From: Patiria miniata
Taxonomy: Eukaryota; Echinodermata; Asteroidea; Valvatida; Asterinidae
Direction of reading: 5' to 3'
Assembly: GCF_015706575.1 (NCBI RefSeq)
Contig: NW_024037062.1
Location: 8,738,811 to 8,802,810 of the forward strand
DNA: 64,000 nucleotides
The notes under the pieces were generated by a model, which was not told the origin of the DNA, searched no databases, and saw only the letters and a program-made list of their open reading frames with translations. Every line of letters begins with the position of its first letter. Position 1 is the stretch's first letter. Made by a program: the position numbers and the translations under genes. Shown here one piece after another: positions 1 through 10,684 of this stretch.

Positions 1-650
1 CATTCATTCTTTCCTACTATTTTTTTTTCCAAATCAAAATCTGAGGCACAAGTAAATCATTACTCACTCACCCACCAGAATCTCTTTTGACAATTCCCTG
101 AAAATGAAATACAACCACGCTTTATTCCCTTTACCCGTCATGTGTACAAAGCATGACCTCCTTTAAAACTAGTGACCTCATTCCACAAAATTGAATATCA
201 CATAGTTCGTGTCAAATCTGCACAATGACCTGATATGGCAGAACGTGACAGACACACTGACATGTATAATCAGGGTCAAAAGCAGACATTTTCCCCTTGA
301 AATATGCTGAAACCGTGCCCTTGTTTGTAGTAAACAGTCCTACAGGAAATTTGGCTGTTATAAAGTCAATACTGGAAATAGGGCAATTAAACTTAGCCTG
401 GTTTTTACCCGATGTACAGCCGTGGATCTCAGTGTTTGATTAATGGATTTGTTCAAGGCTTTCGTGACGTAGAAAATTAATATCTGCAAACATCGTCCTG
501 GTAGTATGAATTGTTTGCTCATGAATATTATAGGATTCAAAAAAAAAAATATTAGGAGGAAGGTACATGCAACGTACAGCGTTCATCATGGACAATGTAC
601 ATGTACACATGTTCACACTTGTGGATTACAAATACTTGCTGGTTATGTAC
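1..650. other. no feature recognised
   Basis: AT-rich non-coding sequence; short chance frames only. Confidence 0.5.
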
Positions 651-654
651 TTAA

Positions 655-1179
655 AGGGAAAATACAACATTTGCAAACATCGAAAAATAAAACTACTCAG
701 TTTTTACGAAATACCTTACTAGGATGTTGGTGAATGACAGTCTAAAGCATACTGTAAAATTATGGCACCTGGTGTGAAGTCATTTTCAAGAAAATGGTAT
801 TTTTGTATACATTTCCAACGGTGGTCGGCCGACCACCATTGGAAAAACCTTACTATTTTCAACTACTGCTCCAAATTTACAATTTTTTTTCAGTCCAAGT
901 TTTGTTTGCTATTGGTTACATGTTAATGAACGGGTGCAGGCCAGCTAGACTGGTTCCTTTACCTTACAATTTTCCGGCATCAATACATTGGTCCATTTCA
1001 TCTTTAGTGGAGTCAGGGAAACCAGACTACTTGAACATTTGTGTTTTTCTTGGTTTTTCCAGCATTTTCAAACACAAAACTTCAAACATGTCAGTTTAAC
1101 AATATTTGATCTATAATGTTAACCCCTCAAATAGTTCATTTCTGAAAATTACAGCAAAAGCCAATGATGTACATTCCCT
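655..1179. mobile_element. TTAA-flanked element, AGGGAAAATA family, copy 1
   Basis: TTAA at 651-654 and 1180-1183; inverted ends AGGGAAAATAC and complement. A central 34-bp near-palindrome (812-845) starts TTTCCAACGG. No coding capacity. TTAA targets suggest piggyBac mobilisation. Confidence 0.8.
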
Positions 1180-1327
1180 TTAATGTAAATTTGTGTCTGG
1201 TGCTGTACTGCTTCTTTTAATGACTCTTTTTTTGTTCAATTATTAGTACTGACATTAAAATCCTCCTGCTACATGTATCTGAACAGTCACAGAAAAAAAT
1301 CAATCCCGTTCCCCTGCCATGCCTTTT

Positions 1328-1560
1328 ACACAGGCTAGTCACCCACAGTCAGATCATATTTCACGCAAGCACCGTGACTGGTCAAATTCAGTCAATAGAC
1401 AAAAGCAGTGGTAGGCACAGCTGGCGTATCAATCACCTACAGTCAAAGCACAGCTGTATCAAGTTACATGCACATTTTGTAAGTTGCCAGTCAATCCTGC
1501 TTTATGTAGGCTTGGAATTTTTTAACTGTTGAAAAAGTCACTTGATTGATTTTGACTGAA
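1328..1560 (+). repeat. dispersed repeat (GTGACTRGTCAAATTC family), copy 1
   Basis: CTAGTCACCMACAGTCAGAT start, CAGTCAATCCTGCTTTATG core. Matches 32278-32550 and, inverted, 2215-2425. Confidence 0.7.
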
Positions 1561-1654
1561 AGTGAAAGGACAACTTGGCACAGAATGTTTGCATAGAAGG
1601 TGGGTCCTTTTCCTTGGCACGTGACGACTTCTTGTCTGTTACTTTTACAAGCCT

Positions 1655-1745
1655 ACATGTACAAAGTACATGTACATGTACAATGTAGCTGTCTTGTAGG
1701 TGTACGTACATGTACACGTACGTACGTGTATGTATGTGTACAAAC
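1655..1745. repeat. ACATGTAC/ACGTAC-rich simple sequence
   Basis: Interspersed alternating palindromic ACATGTAC words; a smaller patch lies at 5278-5325. Confidence 0.7.
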
Positions 1746-2214
1746 ATGCAACTGAAAGTCAAACTTTCATTTTAATACCAGCATTAGGCCTATTATCTGC
1801 TTCGCTGCCTACACATTGGCGACATTTACATGTACACTTGAAAGTTAGTATATTAATGGATTTGGACCCGCCCACAAGTAGCCCGACCCATTCAGCCCCG
1901 CCCACTAGCATGTGGGCGACAACATGTGCACCTCTCTTGCGCAACACTACAGTTTGAAGCTGCGTGCGTCATACACGCGTGCACACATGACGGACTGTTG
2001 AACACGCATGTCAGACCGTCAAGGCTGCGATCAGTCCCAACAGCACTGATCAGCGGCGCTTTCAATAGATCTGTCCTACTGAGAATCAACTAAGCATGAC
2101 CAACGGAAAATTCCAGTTGTTACAATAGTATACAAATGTATAACAGTATTTGGCAAAATTCCAAGGTCAAACCAGTATGAGCTTTTGAATCTAAATGCCC
2201 TCTCTCTCTCTCTC

Positions 2215-2425
2215 TGTGGCTGGCAATTTCAACAAGGCCAGCCCCGCAGTCCAAATCAATCAAGTGACTGTTTTTAACAGTTGAGTGCCCCCTGCCTTCA
2301 TAAAGCAGGATTGACTGGCTGGGATTGTTATGAAATCTGATATACTTTGTACATTTAGCTGCGCTTTGACTGTAGAAGATTGATAGGCCAGCTGCGCCTT
2401 AAATTTTTGACTGTCTGTGACTAAT
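2215..2425 (-). repeat. dispersed repeat, copy 2, inverted
   Basis: Reverse copy of the 1328-1560 repeat; the two could be arms of a 1.1-kb inverted structure. Confidence 0.7.
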
Positions 2426-3018
2426 CAAACAAAAGGAGAGTTACTACAGCAGGCCTGCTAACTCTCATGCGCTGAGCGTGAGCCTCACGCATTTCAGGTT
2501 ATTCTCATGCTCTCACACACACATGAGATTTCTCACGCTAAAACAATTAAATAGATAAAACTCGAAAATGATGTTTAAATCATCTTTTGTTCAACAACAA
2601 TTTGTTAAAGTGGTAAGAAATTGCCTCAGATCGCACAACAGAGCAATCCAAAGATCCATCTAGAATCCAAAGTTGTTAGGGGGCCTTACGCGAGCCCCAA
2701 ACCCACACCAATGGGGCTTAGGGCTTCGTGCCGGCTTTGCGCTCGCTTTAGTTCTGATCAAGCTCCGTCGCCAAATTCTCTCAGCTTTTACTCAAAGTTG
2801 GCAGCCCTGCGACGGGTAAGGCATTTTACCACTTGCCTTCTGGACCAATTAGAAACACGATCAGTTTGATTCCTAGTCTTGGCCCAAGGCGCTAGTGATC
2901 GATAGTGGACGGTGGTGCGCCCTCTAATGGCACAACAATTGGACCAGCGGGCCTACTCGCACTAACATCTTGGCCATTTTGTATCAGCGGTTTAACTTTT
3001 TCTTCATTTTCTCCTTAG

Positions 3019-3300
3019 GCTTTCCTAGGGAACCAATCAGCGATCAAGGAATGGTTGAATGGCTCGTCCAATGGTTGTAAACATACGGGGGATATATGTG
3101 CCGTGATCCAGCATCATCGCTTTCCTAGGGAACCAATCAGCGATCGAGAAAATATGGTTCAATGGCTTGCCCGATAGTACGGGCTAGGCTATACATGTAC
3201 ACATGTACTTGCGGCGACCCAGCATCATTCGCTTTCCTAGGGAACCAATCAGCGATCGAGAAATTGCAACGGCTCGCCGGTGGTTGTAAACACTTGCGAC
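3019..3300. repeat. three tandem ~105-bp units, each with a CCAAT box
   Basis: GCTTTCCTAGGGAACCAATC followed by AGCGATC occurs three times; CCAAT at 3033, 3133 and 3245. Confidence 0.8.
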
Positions 3301-3559
3301 GCAGTGACACCCCCGGCCCGTGTGAGGGCGCGACCACTGCGGCAAATACATGTAGGAACTGCCGTTTTGTTCGAATTTATACAGACGGTCCTATTTACAC
3401 AAAATGGCCATGCCCCCAGAGCTATAAAATGACCAAGACGTTAGTAAGAGAATGTAAAAATTAGATTAGCTACCATGGAACATTTTTGAAAAAAAAAAGA
3501 TCGACGCACATGATTAAAATCAACGCGCGCGCTGACCAGAGACGGCCTTAAACTGACTT

Positions 3560-3955
3560 TTTTAAGGTTTTGGGTTCGAAAATGCTATAAAAACCAAGAA
3601 AAACAATCATTTTCCTGTAGTCTGGTTCCCTGACTCCATTAAGAAGAAACAGAGCAGTTTACATACATTAGGGAATTGTAAGGTCAGGGAACCAGTCTAG
3701 CTGGCTTGTACCCGTTCATAGATGTGTAATCGATTGCAAACAAGTGCGATGGTCAATTGGGGCCAGTATTTGAAAAAAGCCAGTTTTTTTCCAACGCGTT
3801 GGAAAAAATACCACTTTTCTTGAAAATGACAATATACCAGGTGCCATGGTTTTACAGGATGCTTTACACAGTACAGCAAGGTACATGTATTTCAAAATGA
3901 TTTGGTAGTTTTATTTTTTGATGTTTGAAAATGTTATATTTTCCCTATAAAACAC
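3560..3955. mobile_element. AGGGAAAATA-family element, copy 2, inverted and decayed
   Basis: Reverse-oriented relative of the 655-1179 element with worn ends; its central palindrome is reduced to 18 bp (3788-3805). Confidence 0.65.
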
Positions 3956-4568
3956 AGTTGTGTACTACTGTACTGTACATACATGTAAACACAATGAGGA
4001 ATCAACAACTTGTTTTCATGCAAGATATATGCAAATTATTACGCCATCTGGTAACAAGATGTACGCATATGAGGTGAAAAAAACACGTACATGGAGATAA
4101 AAGATAACCAAAAATCAGAAAGACAAATAAACAGACAAAACAATATTTTATGAGTCAGTATAGAAGAATCCAGTTGCAGTTGTTCTTTGAAATACCACAC
4201 GGTCAATGGGAAAATGAAACTGAACTAATCGCTCGATCAAAAACAAACAGGATGTTTGTACACGTATGTAGTTCGGAGTTTACGAGAGTCTGAAGTGTTG
4301 ACGAAAAATGCTTGCTTACATGTGTATTTAGGTTAATGTTTATCGTTTTGTGTCACCGTCCATAAAATGAAAATATAAATATTCCTGTGTTCACTATTAA
4401 ACCTGATATAAAATAAAAGCATTAAAAAACGGTGATAGCATTTTTCAGACTTGCAGACTTGCGGACTTGCAAACATTGTATACATGTATAAACAGGAATA
4501 TTAATTCATTCTGTTCATCCAATCAACATTTACAAAGCATTAAAAAACTGCAATAACATTATTCTTAA

Positions 4569-4920
4569 CCCTAACTCTCTAGGCCTTCTTTGCTAGGATG
4601 TACCAGGGTACATGTACTCTCAATCCTGCAATATTTTTTGAATATGGTCCGTGGAGGGGTGACCACTGCCTGAATCCTGCAAAATGCTGCGGCATGGCAG
4701 TGACTGTCAAAAATTATTTTGAGGCTTGGCTAGTGACATCCTGGAGCAGTACGGAGAATTTCAAGCATAATCCAGACCTTTATTTATGCATGGCTGAGCA
4801 AAAACAACACAAGGTTCGGCCCAAGTCCTTTAACGAAAGGCATCCTATGAAATCAGTAACGCACTTTTGCCGTGTAATGTAACCTAAAGCCTCAAATTCC
4901 TCCACTTTGACAAAGAGGAT
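4569..4920. mobile_element. TTAA-CCCTAAC family element, copy A, right end decayed
   Basis: TTAA at 4565-4568, then CCCTAACTCTCTAGGCC and a Gln/Trp-looking chance frame. It shares the GGACCTTGTGTTGTT-type core and repeated AATCCTGCAAA blocks with the other family copies. Confidence 0.65.
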
Positions 4921-5338
4921 TTTTTCCTAGTACTTCCTCAGGACTTCCCTGCTAAATCCAACAGAGTCCAACCAGACTTTCCTGTTCAATCCACTGTGCC
5001 TCACTTTCAGTTGTCTGCTGACTCCAATGGAGTCCAACAGTGCGTTATAATGCGGTTCAGTTGCCTGCTGAATCCAACATTTTGCATGAGGAATGTACAC
5101 AAGGGGTTAACTGCTCAATCCAACAGGCTCCATCGGGTATGTGACATAGTTGGATCCTGTTGGATTCAGCAGGGTTACGGTATGTATGTCAAGCGTAGAT
5201 TTCCTTTTTACAAATTTCAATAGTCCACCGTACATATACCTGCAGGGTGGGGTGATCGTGTAGTGTAGGGCCCTCTTTACCGTACATGTACATGTGCACA
5301 TGTATTTGTACATTGTACATGTAGTTATGATCAAATTA

Positions 5339-5596
5339 GGCCCAAAAAAAATAATAGTTCTGCTTCCGATTTCCCTACCTAACCTATTCTGACAGCCCTT
5401 ACCCTATTTTTTTTATGGAAAAAATAAGGAAAAAAACACCCAAAACCATCAATTTCTACCTTTTACCCTTGACTACACGCAGACGCCTCCATATGATCAT
5501 ACACAAAAAAAATTGGCAAAAATAAATTATTTCCCTACCTACCTACCCTATTTTCAAATCCCATGAAATCGGAAGCAGAACTATTTTTTTTTGGCC
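5339..5596. mobile_element. GGCC-ended palindromic element, Harbinger-like, copy 1
   Basis: 258 bp; inverted ends GGCC plus A-run and AGTTCTGCTTCCGATT. TTA on both sides. A 3-bp TWA duplication with GG-ended repeats fits PIF/Harbinger. Confidence 0.8.
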
Positions 5597-6310
5597 TTAG
5601 ACTTAGAGTCAAGAGTGTTTTTATCGTTCCAAAATGATGTTTTCAACATAAAACAGATTTTTCTCAATTCTAATGGAGTAGCCTAATGACAACTTTTTTT
5701 GTCATTTTGAACACTCTCTGACTTGGGATAGAAATTGTGATTTTTGTACGCGTTTAATACCATTGGTGTCACGCGACTCGGCGCGGTATTGTGTGTTCCC
5801 GATACATCGCAGTGATCGCCATCTTTATTTTCGTGGTGCGTTTGTTGTTGTCGTCATCATTTTACCCTCACATTTCTCTAAAAAATTCAAACCCTTTCCT
5901 CTATTTGATAATGTAAATTAAATTGGATAAGTTAGACGAAATATATAGGCCTAACAAACAAAACAATGACACTGTACAGGGTTGAGAAGATGGAGAAAGA
6001 ATTCAACAGACATATTTATTTGTAAACAATCACAATACAATTAAAAAGAAAGGTTTGTGAATGTTGAATTTTCAGCGAGTCTCTAGTCACTTGTCAAATG
6101 TCACAGTCACACACAGTAATTTTGAAAATTTTGAGTAGGCCCCTGGCCCTAGGCCTTTATTTATTTTTATTTTACAGCCAAGACCCAGGCTACTTCTGAA
6201 GCCTTCTGATTTCAGAAGTAGACCCAGTCTTATTTTTTTCATTAACAATGAAGGTAATCAATCAACCTTCACTGGGTTTACATTGTTCGAAACTGGGGCA
6301 CATAACCGGC

Positions 6311-7509
6311 TAGCCCCACTAGTGTGGCCGTCGGTATGCTGCGCTGAACCTCTAGCCACACACCGTGGTACCGCGCGCTACTGAGGACAAAGTTTCATAA
6401 AATCTGCGGTCCGTTTCTTACATTCTTAGTTTCTTACTTTCTTATGGTTGTATTCTATGATGTTTCACCTATCACTTCTGGGATGCTTAGGTCTAATGAT
6501 GTTCCATTTTCCGAGATATTCTTCAATCTTTCTGGAGCCCATATGCACTCGTGAAACGTCTGGTGATGGCAGCCATTTTGAATGGGACAAGAGATGACCT
6601 CAAGCTGTGACGTCGCGTTTATGCAAATTGCTTGTCGAGCGCGCGATCGAGGGCGCGAGTTGCAAATGCGACGGCTGTTTCCTGTACCATGTATTTATCG
6701 TCAGGGGGCCACGTGCACCGATCTCTATTCAGGATCTACGGCACAGGAAACAGCCGTCGCATTTGCAACTCGCGCCCTCGCGCGCTCGACAAGCAATTTG
6801 CATAAACGCGACGTCACAGCTTGAGGTCATCTCTTGTCCCATTCAAAATGGCTGCCATCACCAGACGTTTCACGAGTGCATATGGGCTCCAGAAAGATTG
6901 AAGAATATCTCGGAAAATGGAACATCATTAGACCTAAGCATCCCAGAAGTGATAGGTGAAACATCATAGAATACAACCATAAGAAAGTAAGAAACTGAGA
7001 ATGTAAGAAACGGACCGCAGATTTTATGAACGAAGTGGCTATCGTTACGGCACTCGTTGTTTAGCGCCCTCTACGATATTTTTTTGATACGCACGCAGGT
7101 ATATAATTATTTGTTTCCCCACGTTTTATCGAGCAGTGCGCCAGCTCAGCCGATAGAGGGTAGGATTTTGCACCGCGAGGTTGCGGGTTCGAATCTCAGT
7201 TTTGCACTCGAATTTGTTTCCTTTTCTAACCTGAGGCTTTGGAGGATTTTTTTAAAAGGGAAATAAAGTCCGAATTTCATAAAGTTCAAATTCACTTTTT
7301 TCCTTCTAATTTTATATTTTCTTGTCATGTTTTTTTATAAAAGTTGCCAGGTTGCAGTCTACCGTAACGATAGAAAATGGGAAATGCGTTACGGCTGCCG
7401 TAACAATAGCCACTGCCTTTTATGAAACTTCGTCCTCAGTAGCGCGCGGTACCACGGTGTGTGGCTAGAGGTTCAGCGCAGCATACCGACGGCCACACTA
7501 GTGGGGCTA
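6311..7509. mobile_element. long-armed foldback element with 9-bp target duplication (Mutator-like?)
   Basis: A left arm of about 370 bp (6311-6685) is repeated inverted at 6738-7030 and 7418-7509. ATAACCGGC flanks both ends (6302-6310 and 7510-7518). A 9-bp duplication with very long terminal repeats fits Mutator-like non-autonomous elements. The right arm is split by a second insertion (7031-7417). Open frames here are products of the palindrome, not genes. Confidence 0.85.
7031..7417. mobile_element. 387-bp element nested in the foldback's right arm (hAT-like duplication)
   Basis: The ends carry the inverted repeat AGTGGCTATCGTTACGGCA with one mismatch. TTTTATGAA is duplicated on both sides (7022-7030 and 7418-7426); the foldback's intact left arm has it once, which shows the pre-insertion state. 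An 8-9 bp duplication suggests hAT. The middle holds a tRNA-like B-box (GCGGGTTCGAATCT near 7183). Confidence 0.8.
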
Positions 7510-7518
7510 ATAACCGGC

Positions 7519-10300
7519 AATAGGCGGTTTTATTCTTTCCAAATTTCTACCTAAATCTTTCCAAAATCAAGGCCGAAATCCGACACCTGCGCCTATGTCA
7601 CTTTCATTTGGTAGGAAATCCCCAATTGGGCCCAAACGCTGAACCACTTGATATTTTACGAAACTAAAGTACGGAATTAAAAGGAGTTAAAAAGCTCAAA
7701 TACAGAGGAACAATTGAACAGTTACTCACCACCAAAGCAATATACTGCCGTCTACAAAAGTGTGAAGAACTCAAGAAAATCGTAAATTTTGGCCGTCGAA
7801 TTCGCTTTCTGCGCGAGTGGTGATGATGTCATTGTGTTTGTCATCACTTTATAGAAAACTGCTGGTACTTGTCGCGTACACATACGCTAAAGCACGGAGC
7901 ATTCGATTACCAGCATAATGGTCTGGTACTTCATCGCATCGAATAAGCTGTATATAATAAAACTGACTTGGGCTCAGACTAGGATCAGACTGGCTAGTTA
8001 TTGCGAAATCAAAGGTAATAAATTTCGTCTTTGGCTACGGCCGGCCGGCTAGGCAACACACGATTTTTTTTCGTGCGTAGCCTAGCCGTAGCCAAAGACA
8101 CAATTTATGTTGAAGGTGGCGCTGTCATTTTTTAACGCTCTCAAATAAAAGTGACAAATAAAGGGATGGATTCTGTATTCCGTCAGCGCAGACTTTTTCC
8201 TCCCATTTTTCTTCAGTTAAGATTTCCGTGATGGGAAAATGTGTGCCCTAAAGTTGTCTAGTGAATTACTCTAAAGTTAGAATCTATGATGGAGGGACTG
8301 GAACAAGTCTATTAGTTATCCACCCCAGGCGTTGTGTAGGGCGCCCTCACTGAGGTCAGGTCTTGGTAGTCTGGCTACCAGACCGAAAGATTCTGACTAT
8401 TTCTGTCCAATCTTAAGGTCAGATTTTATGGTCAGAATCTTTTGTCAGCATGTTGAATAAAAAAGTAACAAAACCTATTCTCGACATTTGCGTGTGAACC
8501 CCCAACGCCCCCCCCCCCCCCAGCCAGCCCCTCCCCTCAGTCAGCCCCTCCCCCAGCACCACCCACCCCACCCCCACCCCACCCCACCTTCTTTGGGTAA
8601 CCGAGGACTAAACAAAAAGTTTTCCACACAGAGACCACATTTTTTTTTTAGTATAAAAGGCCTTGCTTTTATTAATCAATTTAAAATTCCAATCAATTCA
8701 AGAATTAATACTGAGAAAAAAAAACACTGGATCCAAATAATTTTTGGACTAAAACAGAAAAACTAAACACCTTTTGTGAAGCTCTTTTGTACTTTTAAAA
8801 CGCATATTCTGTGACATTACATGGAAAACAATGTAAACAGTTTCAAAACCTAAAAAGGCCGCTCTCGTAACAAATGCCATGATTACTGAATGAAAGTAAT
8901 ACCAACTGACTAGAAACTCAATTTTTTGAAGAAAAAAACTTGTCACTGAAGAAATAATGATTTCAATGGAACAACATCTCTTGAAGTATAGAGAATTAAA
9001 ATTTAATGCATGGATTAGTGTATGTCAAAATAAAATACACGATTTATTTGGTGTTTGTGCATTCTTAAAATGAGACAGAATTTTTAATTTGAAATCTATA
9101 AGCAGAATTTAGAAAACATAACTTGCATCTTTTGTTGTTTTGCTAGTTTTGCAGCCTATAGGTATGCGCGGGCATCCCAGATTTTTTTTTTACATTGGCT
9201 CGTCTAGCTCCCAGACCTATGTTCTTGAAACTCAATGGTTCTCGCGTCTGGAGTGCTGAATGGTAACGCATAGCAACTGATGAAAACTGGTGCGCAATGA
9301 ATACATGTTTTCATCGGATGACATCACTCCGCCCCGATCTATACAAAATAAGACGTGGAAACTTAAGATCCGTTTTGATTTTTCATCTTTTCTGAACCAT
9401 TTGCAACTGGTGTCAACGATAAGAAAAGAAGAATCTCCATTTGTTTCTGCTCGATTTCATTTAAAATTGAATTGAGAATAACGAGAATTTTTAACCAATT
9501 TAATCTGATGCACAATATAATTTTTCCCAAAGATTTGTCATGAAAAACATAATTTTCTTTTATATTAAACTCAATGCTTATATTTTTGAATGTACAAACA
9601 CGTGGGCTATGTAGACTGTTTGAAACCAATATATATCAATAAATTATGATTGCCTTTTTTTGGTTACATTTCAACGCAAACCACTCCGCCTTGAATTACA
9701 CAACATGATTAGATTGAAATACCGCGAACCGCAAAGTTGAAGAATGCCACACATTTGGGCCAAAAATGTACCGAATTCACCAAAAAAATTCAAAAAATGA
9801 TTAATGTCATTGTTTTTGCCTTTACAATAAAAACCAGAATTAAAAAGAAAATCGCTGTAGGAATTGTAAAGGAATAAAATACGAACTTGAAAATTGGCTA
9901 AGATAAGGTAGTCGTAATAGGCTTGTATCTGTACAAATATAATGTACACTATTTCAATTTTAGGATGACCACATCGACTGAAGTAGAGACAAGATGCACG
10001 TTGAGTGCGCACTATCGTCCATGTAAAAAGTTCAGAGTAATAATAAAGCCTTATTCTACATTTGAGGGTGGTTCAGAATTCAGGAAGCATGCAATGTAAA
10101 AAAAACATTACTGGCACTTTGTTACTCGACTATTTCAACAATAATGTGTTCTGTAGAAACTACAAATACCAAAATATCTTGTACATTTTAGTTTTTGCAT
10201 TTATCTTGGAAATGCACTTTTCAATTACATTTACTGTACGACCCCCCCCCCCCCCCCAGATACAGCAGTGGTATTGTCTATATCTAACGATGTTATTCGT
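7519..10300. other. non-coding between foldback element and ZFAND4 3' end
   Basis: Contains a hairpin at 8026-8100 (CTTTGGCTACGGC arms), one at 8378-8440, the C-rich tract and AT-rich DNA. Frames of up to 113 codons lack coding character. Confidence 0.5.
8505..8590. repeat. C-rich low-complexity tract
   Basis: Run of C, then CCCCTCCC/CCACCCC words. Confidence 0.8.
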
Positions 10301-10308
10301 TTAAAATG

Positions 10309-10314
10309 TTTAAT
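10309..10314 (-). terminator. possible poly(A) signal of the ZFAND4-like gene
   Basis: ATTAAA on the minus strand, about 235 nt past the stop codon. It is the closest reasonable signal I found, but the motif is common by chance in AT-rich DNA. Confidence 0.2.
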
Positions 10315-10548
10315 AATTGATAAAAATTCAACACAAATGAAATGCCATTTGAAAACCGAGAAATTTTCCCAAAGCAATAGAAACAGACTTCAGTGCCATG
10401 AATTTTTCACGAAACCCCATGTTCAAATTTCGTTCACACACAGGTATACAAGTGTCTTACACATTATCTCTACTTCAGTGATCGATCAATAAAAACAAAA
10501 TTACTATTATCGTTTGCATTTTTTGTTAAAAATGTGGACAATTAAGGC

Positions 10549-10684
10549 CTAGATTTTGGGCAACTTTGGGGCACTGACTAGCGGGTTGCTTTGCTCGAGG
10601 ATCTTGCGTCCTTCCGTCTTGTAGTCGTAGCCGCAGTGATGTGCCTCGGCGTAGCGGTGGGTTGCACAGAAGTTGTGTCCGCAT
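10549..10684 (-). CDS. ZFAND4: ZFAND4-like coding exon 9 (second half of AN1 finger and stop)
   Basis: Codes CGHNFCATHRYAEAHHCGYD, which completes the AN1 finger (C505, C510, H513, H519, C521), then ends APKLPKI and TAG. The acceptor is GATTTTGCAG. A possible variant poly(A) signal lies about 235 nt further down the minus strand. Confidence 0.96.

Noticed and set aside
6582..6969. Overlapping plus-strand frames of 80 and 120 codons
   Set aside because: They run through the palindromic centre of a foldback element.
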